NCBI RefSeq assembly: GCF_018131105.1
Contig: NZ_JAFCJI010000001.1
Location: forward strand, 124,001-188,000
Direction: 5' to 3'
Length of the DNA stretch: 64,000 nucleotides
Source: Bradyrhizobium manausense
Lineage (GTDB): Bacteria > Pseudomonadota > Alphaproteobacteria > Rhizobiales > Xanthobacteraceae
Within the stretch, counting starts at the first letter, position 1, and every line of letters begins with the position of its first letter. Below the pieces are notes generated by a model, which did not search any database, was not told where the DNA came from, and saw only the letters and a program-made list of their open reading frames with translations. Below, in pieces: positions 1 to 9,218 of the stretch. A program made the position numbers and the translations under genes.

Positions 1-48
1 CTCAGTACCTGCCGATCAGCCGCGCGTCAATATTACCCGGATAAATAT

Positions 49-717
49 TCAAGACCGCTGCAGGATCAGGCTGAGCTCGAGCTCGCGGAAGGCGAGGTAA
101 TTCCGCCGGACCCACTGGTGCAACTCGGTCGAGGAATCCTTCTCCTGGCGCAGATAGCCGGTGAAGGAGAAGTTCAGCCGGTCGATATAGGTCTTGAGGA
201 AGCCGGGCAGCGCCGGCAGGCGGAACAGCCGGCCGCCGGCCATCGCGGGCGGCAGCTCGCCGCGGATGATGAATTCATTGTCGACGGTGATCAGGTTTAC
301 CCGCGGGATCTGCTGGCGCAGCATCTCATGAGCGCGAGCCGAGACGCGATCGGTGTCGGCGACGAACAGGATCATCGGCGCCACGTGCCGGCGTGCCGCT
401 TCCTTCAGCAGGCCGATCTCGTCGGTCATCTTGAAGAACTCGTCGAAGGCGTGGAATCCGAGGTCGATCACCTTGGCGAGCCCGTCGTCGATGATGACGC
501 GGTCCATCAGCTGCATCTTGCCGTAGGTGTCGACGACGTCAGCGGTCTCGGTCACCTTCGGCAGGTAATCGAGCAGCGACGGCTCTTTCAGATTGACGTC
601 GAACGCCGTCACGTTGCCGTTCTTGAGCAGCAGGAATTCGGCGAGCAGCCGCGCCAGCAGGGTCTTGCCGACCTGCGGGCGGGGCGAGCAGATGATGTAA
701 AGGGGCGTCGCGGACAT
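49..717 (-). CDS. ParA/MinD-like P-loop ATPase, degenerate Walker A
   Basis: 222-residue cytoplasmic protein of the SIMIBI (ParA/MinD/CobQ) type. The N-terminus is a hydrophobic strand followed by a P-loop RPQVGKT at about residues 14-20. The deviant Walker A of ParA proteins is KGGxGKT; here the signature Lys is Arg and the two Gly are Pro and Gln. The ATG has no clear ribosome binding site. It lies 60 nt downstream of a second, canonical ParA-like ATPase on the same strand, so the two are probably co-transcribed. No ParB, MinC/MinE or centromere-like repeat is visible nearby. The substrate or cargo is unknown and ATP hydrolysis is uncertain given the altered loop. Confidence 0.75.
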   Translation of the reverse strand: MSATPLYIICSPRPQVGKTLLARLLAEFLLLKNGNVTAFDVNLKEPSLLDYLPKVTETADVVDTYGKMQLMDRVIIDDGLAKVIDLGFHAFDEFFKMTDEIGLLKEAARRHVAPMILFVADTDRVSARAHEMLRQQIPRVNLITVDNEFIIRGELPPAMAGGRLFRLPALPGFLKTYIDRLNFSFTGYLRQEKDSSTELHQWVRRNYLAFRELELSLILQRS

Positions 718-777
718 CGACAGCTATATCAGGCCAACTGACCGCCCAATCCAGCCGTATCAGGCCGGCCTTCGCAA

Positions 778-1530
778 CTATTTTTCGCTGTTGCGGGTCA
801 CGGGTTTCGAACCGACGATGTCGGTCAGCCGGATGCGGTCGAATTCGCTCCAGACGTTGGCCAGCCAGTGCCGGACATAGCCGCGCAGCACGAACGAATA
901 ATTCGCGGCCTCGTCGTTGACGCCCTTGTTGGCGACGAATTTCAGGAACGGAACGGACGACACCTCGACCTGCTCATAGGCCATTTCGTTGAGCTTCGGG
1001 ATGGTCAGCTCTGTCGCGTCCTTGATGCGGTGGAAGTAGGAATTGTAGGTCGCCTGGTCCCACTGGAAGAACTGGGTGTCGTTGATGAAGTTCTTCACCA
1101 GGAAATATTTTGCGCCGGTCATGAAGCCCGCGGTTTCGGCGATCTCCTCGAGCGAGGCGATTGAGGGTCCGAGGATGTGGAACACCGCGAAGGTGATCTG
1201 GCCGGCCTTGGCGGCGTCGAGGAAGCCGATGTCGCGCAGCGAGGCCAGTGCGGGCGAGAGCAGGCCGGCGCGAACGTCGATCACGGTCACTGACGGGCTC
1301 ACCGCATTGAGCGTATCGAAGATCTTCATCTGGTCCGACGTCGTCGTCATGTCGACGATTTCGGTGATGTCAGGGTGGAAGCGCTTCAGCGTTCCCCGCG
1401 GCGACTCCGTGTCGAACGCGCGGGTCGGCACGTTGTTGGCGGAAAAATAATCGAGCAAGGTACGCGACACCGTGGTCTTGCCGACCCCGCCCTTGTCCGC
1501 GCCCACCACAACCACTGCCGGCTTTGCCAT
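778..1530 (-). CDS. ParA/MinD-family ATPase
   Basis: 250-residue protein with a canonical deviant Walker A (KGGVGKTT at about residues 13-20) directly after a hydrophobic first strand, as in ParA/MinD/Soj ATPases. These bind ATP as dimers and position DNA, proteins or machines. The ATG is preceded by GGGGA at 5 nt. It is the upstream member of a tandem pair with the degenerate paralog at 49-717. No parB or parS is visible, so this is unlikely to be a chromosome partition locus. It lies 193 nt downstream of the M48 protease gene. The family assignment is secure, the biological role is not. Confidence 0.82.
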   Translation of the reverse strand: MAKPAVVVVGADKGGVGKTTVSRTLLDYFSANNVPTRAFDTESPRGTLKRFHPDITEIVDMTTTSDQMKIFDTLNAVSPSVTVIDVRAGLLSPALASLRDIGFLDAAKAGQITFAVFHILGPSIASLEEIAETAGFMTGAKYFLVKNFINDTQFFQWDQATYNSYFHRIKDATELTIPKLNEMAYEQVEVSSVPFLKFVANKGVNDEAANYSFVLRGYVRHWLANVWSEFDRIRLTDIVGSKPVTRNSEK

Positions 1531-1723
1531 TGCTGTCCCCTAACGCGCCCCCGATCGCGAGGTCGCAATCGGCCGGGCCCCAAATCGATGTCCCGAGTCT
1601 GCTGTTGGGCGCGAACATGGCAGAAACAAGGGAGAATTCAAATCTCAGGCCGTCCGTTGCGGCAATTCCCGGAGTTTTTCCCAAGGGCAGTGAAACCGGC
1701 TTGCGGTGCCGCAGATTGCACGC

Positions 1724-2977
1724 TCAGTGGCGGCCCCAAGGACCCATCGAGTTGCCCATGGGGTTGCCGATCGGATTGCCCAAGGGATTGCCGGCCGCGG
1801 TTCCGGACGCGCCCGGTGCGGGGATGGGCGGTGGCGCGGCCCGTCCGGCTGCGCCGTTCCACGGGCCCTGCGGCAGCGGAGGGTCCGGCTGATCGGCCTG
1901 CGCCTCGGGTTCGTCCGCGCTGGACTGTTCCGTCTCATCGGACGGCGGCGGCAGCGGACCGGGATCATGGCCGCCGGCGAACTTGACCAGCGCGTCGACG
2001 CGGGATTGCACGGAAGGGTGGGTCGCGAACAGATCGGAAAAGCCTTCGCGCGGATTGTCCAGGCACAGCTCCATCACCGCGGAGGTCGCGCCCGGCAACT
2101 CGCCGCGGCCTTCGATCTTGCGTAGCGCCGAGATCATGGCGTCGGGATTTTTCGTCAGCTCGACCGAGCCGGCATCGGCCAGATATTCGCGCGAGCGCGA
2201 CAGCGCGAGCTTGACCACCTGCGACACCAGCCAGGCCACCACGATCAGCACCACGGCGATGATGATGACCACGATGGCGCCGCCGCCCGAGCTCTTGCTG
2301 TCGCTCGACGACGAGGACGACCGCGACGACGAGGAAGAGGAACCTGACGACCACGAGCCGCCGGAGCTCCAGCTCAAATTCGTGAACAGGCGGAAGAACA
2401 ATTCGCCGAAGAAGCCGACCACGCCTGCGATGATCACGGCGACCACCATCAGCTGCACGTCGCCGTTCTTGATGTGGGTCAACTCGTGGCCCAGCACCGC
2501 CTCGATCTCCTGGTCGTTCAGCGCCTTCAGGAGACCCGTGGTGACGGTGACAGCGTATTGCCGCGGATTGAGGCCGGTCGCGAACGCGTTCAGCGCCGGA
2601 CTGTCCATGATCTTCAGCTTCGGCATGGTGATGCCGCGCGAGATGCAGAGATTTTCGAGCAGATTGTAGAGCCGCGGCTCTTCCTGCCTGCTAACGTCGT
2701 GGCCGCCGGTGACCGCGTCGATCATCGACTGGTGGAAGAAATAGGCGATGATGATCCAGGCCACGGCCGCGATCGTCGCAAAGGGAAAGGCGACGATGAG
2801 ATCGTGGAGGGCACGGTTCAGATAATAGGCAACGGTCCCATTGCCGTTGGTGACGACTTCGGCAACCAGCGCGCCGGCAAAGACCAGCACATAGACCAGC
2901 GCGAACAGGCCGCCGAGCAGCAGCATCGAACGAAATTTGTTCGAGGCGATGTGCGTGTAGAGACCATACGCGGCCAT
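1724..2977 (-). CDS. M48 family membrane zinc metalloprotease (HtpX-like)
   Basis: 417 residues. Two N-terminal membrane segments (about 18-42 and 60-81) come before the zinc site HELTHIKNGD (His164, Glu165, His168), with a likely third ligand in SREYLADAG (Glu264). Further hydrophobic stretches are at about 176-192 and 234-252. Between them lies a serine-rich loop (about 203-230, around 20 Ser), and the C-terminus is Pro-rich with short G-N-P repeats. HtpX proteases degrade damaged membrane proteins. It follows lemA by 32 nt on the same strand; a LemA-M48 pairing is common in bacteria and suggests an operon. The Ser-rich loop and the repeat tail are unlike classical HtpX. Confidence 0.88.
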   Translation of the reverse strand: MAAYGLYTHIASNKFRSMLLLGGLFALVYVLVFAGALVAEVVTNGNGTVAYYLNRALHDLIVAFPFATIAAVAWIIIAYFFHQSMIDAVTGGHDVSRQEEPRLYNLLENLCISRGITMPKLKIMDSPALNAFATGLNPRQYAVTVTTGLLKALNDQEIEAVLGHELTHIKNGDVQLMVVAVIIAGVVGFFGELFFRLFTNLSWSSGGSWSSGSSSSSSRSSSSSSDSKSSGGGAIVVIIIAVVLIVVAWLVSQVVKLALSRSREYLADAGSVELTKNPDAMISALRKIEGRGELPGATSAVMELCLDNPREGFSDLFATHPSVQSRVDALVKFAGGHDPGPLPPPSDETEQSSADEPEAQADQPDPPLPQGPWNGAAGRAAPPPIPAPGASGTAAGNPLGNPIGNPMGNSMGPWGRH

Positions 2978-3009
2978 GACGCGTTGCCCTGCCGGCCTGT
3001 CGGCTCAGA

Positions 3010-3570
3010 TCAGAATTTCACCTGAGGCGCGGCCTCGACCTCGGTGCGGCTGGCGCCGAGATCGAAGAAGTCCTTCCTGGTGAAGCCGAACATGCCGGCG
3101 AACAACGCGGCGGGCATCTGCTGGATGCCGGTGTTGTATTCCTGGACCGCGTTGTTGAAGAAACGGCGGCTCGCGGCGATCTTGTTCTCGAGATCGGAGA
3201 GCTCGGATGCGAGCTGCTGGAAATTGGCGTTGGCCTTGAGGTCGGGATAGGCCTCCGACAGCGCGATCAGCCGGCCGAGCGCGCCGGACAGCTGGTTCTC
3301 GGCGGCGGACACCTGCGAAGGTCCTTGCGCCGACATCGCCGAATTGCGGGCCTTGATGACGTCGTCGAGCGTGCCGCGCTCGTGCGAGGCATAACCCTTC
3401 ACCGTCTCGACCAGGTTCGGAATCAGGTCGTGACGCTGCTTGAGCTGGACGTCGACGTCGGCAAAGGCCTGGCCGACACGCTGGCCCAGCGCCACCAGCC
3501 GGTTGTAGGCGCTGAAGGCGAACAGCACGAGGACGACGATGACGCCGAGAACGATCCAGCCGGTCGACAT
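3010..3570 (-). CDS. lemA: LemA family protein
   Basis: 186 residues starting MSTGW, with an N-terminal membrane anchor (about 5-23) and a long helical cytosolic or periplasmic domain containing the LemA signature QRHDLIPNLVETVKGYASHE. The start at 3570 is chosen because AGGAG lies 8 nt upstream; an in-frame upstream start at 3675 has no such site and would add a non-conserved extension. LemA proteins are membrane proteins of unclear biochemical role. The gene directly precedes the M48 protease and probably shares its transcript. Confidence 0.9.
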   Translation of the reverse strand: MSTGWIVLGVIVVLVLFAFSAYNRLVALGQRVGQAFADVDVQLKQRHDLIPNLVETVKGYASHERGTLDDVIKARNSAMSAQGPSQVSAAENQLSGALGRLIALSEAYPDLKANANFQQLASELSDLENKIAASRRFFNNAVQEYNTGIQQMPAALFAGMFGFTRKDFFDLGASRTEVEAAPQVKF

Positions 3571-3705
3571 GGAAAACTCCTGAAGGGAAATTAGGGCGGA
3601 CAGCGTAACCCAAATAGGGCCGGGGGGAGAGCCCCGCGCGGAGGGAAGGTAAGACTTGGTCGGATCGGGAGCCATCCGAGTTCAAGGGAAAGGCGCCGAA
3701 AGAGG

Positions 3706-4683
3706 TTAACTCTTGGACAGAACGGCATCACCCCAGCGCCAGCGACGGGCGCCTGCGTAAGCGGCCTTGTCGCGCCGAGGGACCTTGGCGAGTTCGACGC
3801 CGTCCTCGGTGCAGAGCTTTGCCGCGATCTCGGCCTTGCCGACGTCGGGCGGCGCCAGCACGCGCGCGGCGCGTGTCGTCGGCGGCGTGCGGATCAGCGC
3901 GACGTAGATGAAGCGCTCGTCCTCGAACGGCACATCGGCGCCTTTGATCTGGCGGTGCGCTTGCGAGCGCGGCAGGCGCTGGTTGAAATGGCACCAGTCG
4001 GGCGCCATGAGCGGACAGGCCTTTTCGTGCGGACAGGGGGCGGCGACATAAGCGCCCAGTCCGATCAACTGCTGGCGTAGCGCGAGGATGCGGGCATAGC
4101 CGGCGGGCGTGCCGGGCTCGATCACGACCAGCGCCTGGCGCGCTTTGGTCCACATTGTCTCGGCGAGCTTGCGCTGATCGCTCTCACCGAGCTCGCCGAT
4201 GATGTAGCTCGCGACGACGAGATCGGCTTGCGAAGCTTCGGCGAGGTTCGTGGCGGCATCGCCGGGCAGATAACGGCACTCCGAGAGGCGTGAGCTGTCG
4301 CGCGCCAGTTCGAGTGCGAGCCGGCTCAGCGTCGCGTTGGCGTCGAGCAGCGTGAAATCCTGCAGTGACGAAAACGCTTCCGCTGCGGCCCAGCTTGCGG
4401 TGCCCGGGCCAGCGCCGACGTCGAGCAGCGTTTCCGGGGCGAGATCGGGTGCGATCTCGGTGAGTGCGTTCAGACTAGCGGCGACGGCGGCGTAAGTGGC
4501 CGGCATGCGCGCGAGCGCATAGGCGAGCGCATCGGCGTCCGACTTGATCGTGCCGGAGCCGCCGCCGGCGCGATAGGTGGTGGAGATTTTCTGCGAGCGC
4601 TGCGCGGCGTCGGTACGGGAAAAGCCCTGCAGCCTCGCGTCGAGCGCGGCCTTGAGTTCGGCGGGGAGGGTGGGTGAGATCAT
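3706..4683 (-). CDS. Rsm22-like small ribosomal subunit methyltransferase-family protein
   Basis: 325 residues with a Rossmann-type SAM domain (DVGAGPGTASWAA at about 104-116) followed by the Rsm22 C-terminal cysteine/histidine region (CPHEKACPL and DWCHFNQRL). That region in the mitochondrial homologue binds an iron-sulfur cluster. Rsm22 (METTL17) associates with the small mitoribosomal subunit; the bacterial proteins are assumed to act in ribosome assembly, but catalysis is not established. The gene lies 58 nt downstream of smc on the same strand, with a small palindrome (4695-4731) in the gap. Confidence 0.82.
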   Translation of the reverse strand: MISPTLPAELKAALDARLQGFSRTDAAQRSQKISTTYRAGGGSGTIKSDADALAYALARMPATYAAVAASLNALTEIAPDLAPETLLDVGAGPGTASWAAAEAFSSLQDFTLLDANATLSRLALELARDSSRLSECRYLPGDAATNLAEASQADLVVASYIIGELGESDQRKLAETMWTKARQALVVIEPGTPAGYARILALRQQLIGLGAYVAAPCPHEKACPLMAPDWCHFNQRLPRSQAHRQIKGADVPFEDERFIYVALIRTPPTTRAARVLAPPDVGKAEIAAKLCTEDGVELAKVPRRDKAAYAGARRWRWGDAVLSKS

Positions 4684-4694
4684 GTTGGCCTACC

Positions 4695-4731
4695 GTCATT
4701 CCGGATTCGACTGCGCGAGGTCCGGAATGAC
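4695..4731. repeat. Short extragenic palindrome
   Basis: GTCATTCCGG and CCGGAATGAC are perfect 10-bp inverted arms separated by 17 nt, in the gap between smc and the Rsm22-like gene. The outer GTCAT/ATGAC ends match the ends of the larger palindromic repeats elsewhere in this window (9755, 46026, 49268). Confidence 0.75.
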
Positions 4732-4741
4732 GGCAGAGATA

Positions 4742-7700
4742 TCACGCCACGTTCTGGTCGAGAATGTCCACTGCCTCGGACAGGCTTACCGAGACGAGCT
4801 GGGAGACACCGCGCTCGGCCATGGTGACGCCGAACAAGCGGTTCATCCGCGCCATCGTGATCGGATTGTGCGTGATGATGACGAAGCGCGTGTCGGTCGA
4901 GCTGGTCATCTCGTGCAGCAGGTTGCAGTACCGTTCGACGTTGTGGTCGTCGAGCGGCGCGTCGACTTCGTCCAGCACGCAGATCGGCGAGGGGTTGGTC
5001 AGGAACACCGCGAAGATCAGCGCCATCGCGGTCAACGCCTGCTCACCGCCCGAGAGCAGCGACAGGGTCTGCGGCTTCTTGCCCGGCGGCTTGGCGATGA
5101 TTTCGAGGCCGGCTTCCAGCGGGTCGTCGCTCTCGATCAGATGCAGCGCGGCCTCGCCGCCGCCGAACAGCTCGACGAACAGGCGCTTGAAGTGGTTGTT
5201 GACGACCTCGAACGAGGTCAAGAGGCGCTCGCGGGCTTCCTTGTTGAGGCTCTGGATACCCTGGCGCAGACGCTTGATGGCTTCCACGAGGTCATCGCGC
5301 TCGGTGACGAGGCCGGTGTGCTGGGTTTCGACCTCGCGCAGCTCTTCCTCGGCGCGGAGGTTGACGGCGCCCAGACGCTCGCGGTCGCGGCGCATCTTTT
5401 CGAGGTCTTCCTCGATGTCGTGCAGCGGCGGCAGCTCGGCACCGGGCTCGAGCTCGGCGAGGCCGGCAACGGCCTGCGGCTCGACTTCGAGCATGTCGCG
5501 GATCTCGCGCTCGATGTCTTCCAGACGACGCCGCGAACCTTCCATGCGCTCCTCGGCGCGGGCGGTGGCCTCGCGCGAGCTAGAGAGGGCTTCGAGGGTC
5601 AGCTTGGCGACGCGATCGGTTTCGGCCATCGCGGTCTCGGCGGTCGCGAGCGCGTCGGCCGCCATGCGGCGGTCGTTCTCGGCGTACTCGATCTCGGTGA
5701 TCAGCGCGCTGCGCTTCTCCGCGAACACGGCGGGCGCGTTTTCGAGATCGCTGCGCTCGATGGTGAGTTCGGCGATACGGGCCTGAATGGTGTCGATATG
5801 GGAGGCCGCGCTCTCCTTGCGGTTCTGCCATTCAGTGCGCTCGGCGAGGATCGCCTGGACGCGGCGGTCGGCCAGCTCAGCCTCGCGCGCCAGCGCCTGC
5901 GCCTCGGCACGAACCTGCGCGGCGATGCGGCGCTGGCCTTCGATATCGCTGCGGACGGCGGCGAGACGGGTCTCGGTGTCCTCGCTCGACGGCAGCTCGC
6001 TGATGCCGGCCTCGGCATATTCGTAGGCGGCCTCGGCCTCGGCGCGGTCGGCGGCGAGACGGCTGTGGGCTTCCGACAGCGTCGCCTTGCGCGCGGCGTG
6101 ACGGCTGATCTCGCGCTCGGCGGCCGCGTGGCGCTCACGCGCGATGTTCAGCTCGCGCTGCGCGGCGCGCCAGGCTTCGCGGCTGGCACCTTCAGTGCTG
6201 GCCGCCATCTGCAGCTCGGACTCGGCATTCTCCAGCGCCTGGCGCTTGATCTGCGCGTCGATGCGGGCCTGCTCCAGCTCGTTCTCGATGTCGACGAGGC
6301 GGGCGCGCTCGGCAAGGCGGCGTGCGGCGCCGGTCGGGGCGTGGGCGGCGGCGACAAAGCCGTCCCAGCGCCAGACGTCGCCTTCCGGCGAAACCAGCCG
6401 CTGGCCGGTCTTGAGCTGCGAGACCAGCTCGGCACCGCGCTCGCGGGGCACCACGCCGATTTGCGCCAGGCGGCGCGTCAGTTCGGCCGGGGCCTGAACG
6501 TGGTTGGCGAGCGGAGTGACGCCTTCGGGCAGCTCCGGATCGCCGTCGGTGACGCCGGCATTGGTCCAGCGCATCGGCGCGGAGGGATCGACCGGCGCAT
6601 CGAGATCGTCGCCGAGTGCGGCGCCGATGGCCTTTTCAAAGCCCTTGTCGACGGTAATGCCGTCGATGATCGGCGGCCACAGATTCTTGGTCTCGCCGTT
6701 GACGATCTTCGAGATCGTGCGCGCCTCGGTGTCGAGCCGCTGCACGCGCTTGTCGGCTTCGACCAGCGGCGAGCGCGAGGCTTCCAGCGTCTGGCGGGCG
6801 GCGACATGAGCGGCTTCGCTCGCCTGGGCCGCGGCTTCCGATGCTGCCAGCGTCTGCTCGGCGGTCTCGACCGTTGCAGTCAGCTCGTCGAGATCGCCGA
6901 AGCCGCCGGTGTCTGCGGCAAGCTTCTGCTCTTCCGCGGTGACATTGCCGATCTCCTGGTCGAGCCGCGCGAGCTTGTCGCGATGGGTGCGGACGTTGGC
7001 TTCGAGTTGGTTGCGCTTTGCGGTGAGGTCGGCGAGCGCGGTAGTGAGTTCGGAGAATTGCTGCTCGGTCTCGGTCAGCACCGCCTCGGCTTCGCCGACC
7101 CGCTCGTCGACGCCGGAGCGCTTCTCGACGCGTGACTTGATCTCTTCCTTCAGCTCGGAATCTTCACTGTCGAGCCGCTGCAGGGCGACGTCGGCGTCCA
7201 TGGTTTGCTGCTGAGCACGGGAAATGTCGCCTTCGAACTGGGCAAGGCGGCGCTCGAGCTCGGCGACGCGCTCCTTGGCACGCTCTTCCTCGCGGTCGAG
7301 CAGCTCGCGAGCATTGGTCAGGCGCTGAAGGCCTGCCGCGGCGCGCGCTTCGGCATCGCGCAGCGCCGGCATTTCAGCAGCGCGGATCGCCTGGATGCGG
7401 GCAGCTTCAGCCTGGTGCTGGGTGCGTTCGGCCATCTCTCGCACGGCGAGATCATGGGTCTGGCCGGATTCGTTGACGTCGGCATGGGCGCCGATCCAGC
7501 GCAGATGGAACAGCGTGGCTTCGGCCTTGCGAACCTTGGCGGCAACCTCGCGATAGCGCACGGCCTGGCGGGCCTGCTTCTTCAGGCCTTCCATCTGGCC
7601 GGAGAGCTGGCCGATCACGTCCTCGACGCGGGTAAGGTTGGTTTCGGCCGCCTTCAGCCGCAGCTCGGCTTCGTGGCGGCGGGCGTGCAGACCGGCAACG

Positions 7701-8206
7701 CCGGCGGCGTCTTCCAGCACGCGGCGGCGCTGCTCGGGCTTGGCCTGAATGATCTCGCCGATCTTGCCCTGGTGGACGAGAGCCGGCGAGCGCGCGCCGG
7801 TGGCAGCATCCGCGAACAGGATCTGCACGTCACGTGCGCGCACGTCGCGGCCGTTGATGCGATAGACCGAGCCCGCTTCGCGCTCGATACGGCGGGAGAT
7901 TTCGAGCAGCTGACTGTCGTTCATCGCCGCCGGCGCAGTGCGATCGGCATTGTCGATCGTCATCGTCACTTCGGCGTGGTTGCGCGCGGGACGATTGCCC
8001 GAGCCTGCGAAGATCACCGCGTCCATGTCGGCGGCGCGCAAGCTTTTGTAAGACGTTTCGCCCATCGCCCAGCGCAGCGCCTCGACGAGGTTCGACTTGC
8101 CGCAACCGTTGGGTCCGACCACGCCGGTCAAGCCGGGCTCGATGACGAAGTCCGTGGGCTCAACGAAGGACTTGAAGCCGTGAAGGCGCAGGCGGGTGAT
8201 TTTCAT
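4742..8206 (-). CDS. smc: Chromosome segregation protein SMC
   Basis: 1154 residues, the usual SMC length. The N-terminal ATPase half has Walker A GPNGCGKSN near residue 32. Long coiled-coil arms rich in Ala, Glu and Arg flank a hinge at roughly 490-640. The C-terminal half has the ABC signature LSGGEQ and Walker B CVLDEVDAPLDD. SMC forms the condensin ring with ScpA/ScpB and organises replicated chromosomes. The ATG at 8206 (MKITRL) is preferred over an in-frame GTG two codons upstream, because MKI is the family start. ScpA and ScpB are not in this window. Confidence 0.97.
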   Translation of the reverse strand: MKITRLRLHGFKSFVEPTDFVIEPGLTGVVGPNGCGKSNLVEALRWAMGETSYKSLRAADMDAVIFAGSGNRPARNHAEVTMTIDNADRTAPAAMNDSQLLEISRRIEREAGSVYRINGRDVRARDVQILFADAATGARSPALVHQGKIGEIIQAKPEQRRRVLEDAAGVAGLHARRHEAELRLKAAETNLTRVEDVIGQLSGQMEGLKKQARQAVRYREVAAKVRKAEATLFHLRWIGAHADVNESGQTHDLAVREMAERTQHQAEAARIQAIRAAEMPALRDAEARAAAGLQRLTNARELLDREEERAKERVAELERRLAQFEGDISRAQQQTMDADVALQRLDSEDSELKEEIKSRVEKRSGVDERVGEAEAVLTETEQQFSELTTALADLTAKRNQLEANVRTHRDKLARLDQEIGNVTAEEQKLAADTGGFGDLDELTATVETAEQTLAASEAAAQASEAAHVAARQTLEASRSPLVEADKRVQRLDTEARTISKIVNGETKNLWPPIIDGITVDKGFEKAIGAALGDDLDAPVDPSAPMRWTNAGVTDGDPELPEGVTPLANHVQAPAELTRRLAQIGVVPRERGAELVSQLKTGQRLVSPEGDVWRWDGFVAAAHAPTGAARRLAERARLVDIENELEQARIDAQIKRQALENAESELQMAASTEGASREAWRAAQRELNIARERHAAAEREISRHAARKATLSEAHSRLAADRAEAEAAYEYAEAGISELPSSEDTETRLAAVRSDIEGQRRIAAQVRAEAQALAREAELADRRVQAILAERTEWQNRKESAASHIDTIQARIAELTIERSDLENAPAVFAEKRSALITEIEYAENDRRMAADALATAETAMAETDRVAKLTLEALSSSREATARAEERMEGSRRRLEDIEREIRDMLEVEPQAVAGLAELEPGAELPPLHDIEEDLEKMRRDRERLGAVNLRAEEELREVETQHTGLVTERDDLVEAIKRLRQGIQSLNKEARERLLTSFEVVNNHFKRLFVELFGGGEAALHLIESDDPLEAGLEIIAKPPGKKPQTLSLLSGGEQALTAMALIFAVFLTNPSPICVLDEVDAPLDDHNVERYCNLLHEMTSSTDTRFVIITHNPITMARMNRLFGVTMAERGVSQLVSVSLSEAVDILDQNVA

Positions 8207-8422
8207 AAGCACGCATCTCTGTTGGCAGGCGCGAATCTCCCTGCCGTGACAATACCATGGAAGGCAATGTCGCTGTTGGGGCGAGTCGCGCGGGGCGCCT
8301 CATGCGGCGGACAATGGCCGCGGTGCGCCGCGAGGGCAACCTGCCAAAGCCGCTTTTCCCAAGGGATTTATGCCGGGAAAGCTACGGCTTTTGAGATGCG
8401 AATCAGAGTCTTGACGAGCGAA

Positions 8423-9079
8423 TCAGCTCTTCAGCAGCGGATTGATCTTCTTGGCGAACTCCTCGAACGAGGTCTCGCCCTTGATCTTCTCGCCGTTGAT
8501 GAAGAAGGTCGGCGTGGAATCGACCTTCAGCACCTCGCTCGCATATTTCTGGTCGGCGGCGATCTTGTCGAGCAGCGCCTGGTCCTTCAGGCAGGTCTCG
8601 ACCTGCTGCTGGGTCAGGCCGGCCTGCTTGCCGATCCGCGTCAGGGTCTCCGTGGTGTTCTTCACCACCCAGTCGTTCTGCTGGCGGAACAGCATGTCGG
8701 TGACGGCGAAATATTTCCCCGCGTCGTCCTTGGCGATGCAGCGCGACAGCATCGAGCCGGCCGCGGCTTTGATGTCGAGCGGGAACTCGCGGAAGATGTA
8801 ACGGATCTTGCCGGTGTCGATGTATTCCGATTTGATCTTGGGGAACACCTGCTCGTTGAAAGCCGCGCAGTGCGGGCAGGTCATCGAGGCGTATTCGGTG
8901 ATGGTGACGGCGGCGTCCTTCGGGCCGAGCGCCATGTCGGGCAGCGACACCGGCTTGGCAACGTCGGCGGCGGACTGCGCCATGGCTTCAGAAATGAACC
9001 GCAGCGGCGAGAGCCCGGCGATCGCGGCAAGACCGGTCAGCGACAGCATCGTGGTGAAGGCGCGGCGGGTGATGATCAA
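8423..9079 (-). CDS. DsbA-family periplasmic thiol:disulfide oxidoreductase
   Basis: 218 residues. The N-terminus has a twin-arginine-like ITRRAF start and a hydrophobic stretch ending AMAQS, so it is exported by Tat or Sec. The mature domain is a DsbA/Com1-like thioredoxin fold with CPHC at residues 68-71 and the cis-Pro loop STPTFF near 190. It catalyses disulfide formation or exchange in the periplasm. It lies between dciA and smc on the same strand with gaps of 139 and 216 nt, so it may have its own promoter. Confidence 0.92.
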   Translation of the reverse strand: MIITRRAFTTMLSLTGLAAIAGLSPLRFISEAMAQSAADVAKPVSLPDMALGPKDAAVTITEYASMTCPHCAAFNEQVFPKIKSEYIDTGKIRYIFREFPLDIKAAAGSMLSRCIAKDDAGKYFAVTDMLFRQQNDWVVKNTTETLTRIGKQAGLTQQQVETCLKDQALLDKIAADQKYASEVLKVDSTPTFFINGEKIKGETSFEEFAKKINPLLKS

Positions 9080-9218
9080 GGTCGGCTCCCGAATTGGCGT
9101 GGTCTCGCCCCAAGCACGGGATCAAGTTCCCGCCCGGGCGGCCTGTCGCTAGCTTGAAACGTGGTTTGAGGCAATGGCGAGCGGCAAGGACGGGTCCAGA
9201 TTGGCGTCAGAATAAGGC

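Noticed and set aside
4577..7135. 852-codon open frame on the plus strand opposite smc
   Set aside because: It is antisense to a full-length SMC with intact ATPase motifs, and its composition (Arg, Gly, Ala, Leu, Val rich, no domains) is typical of GC-rich antisense shadow frames.
7205..9157. 650-codon plus-strand frame spanning the smc N-terminus and dsbA
   Set aside because: It crosses two real genes and an intergenic gap on the opposite strand with no domain signal.
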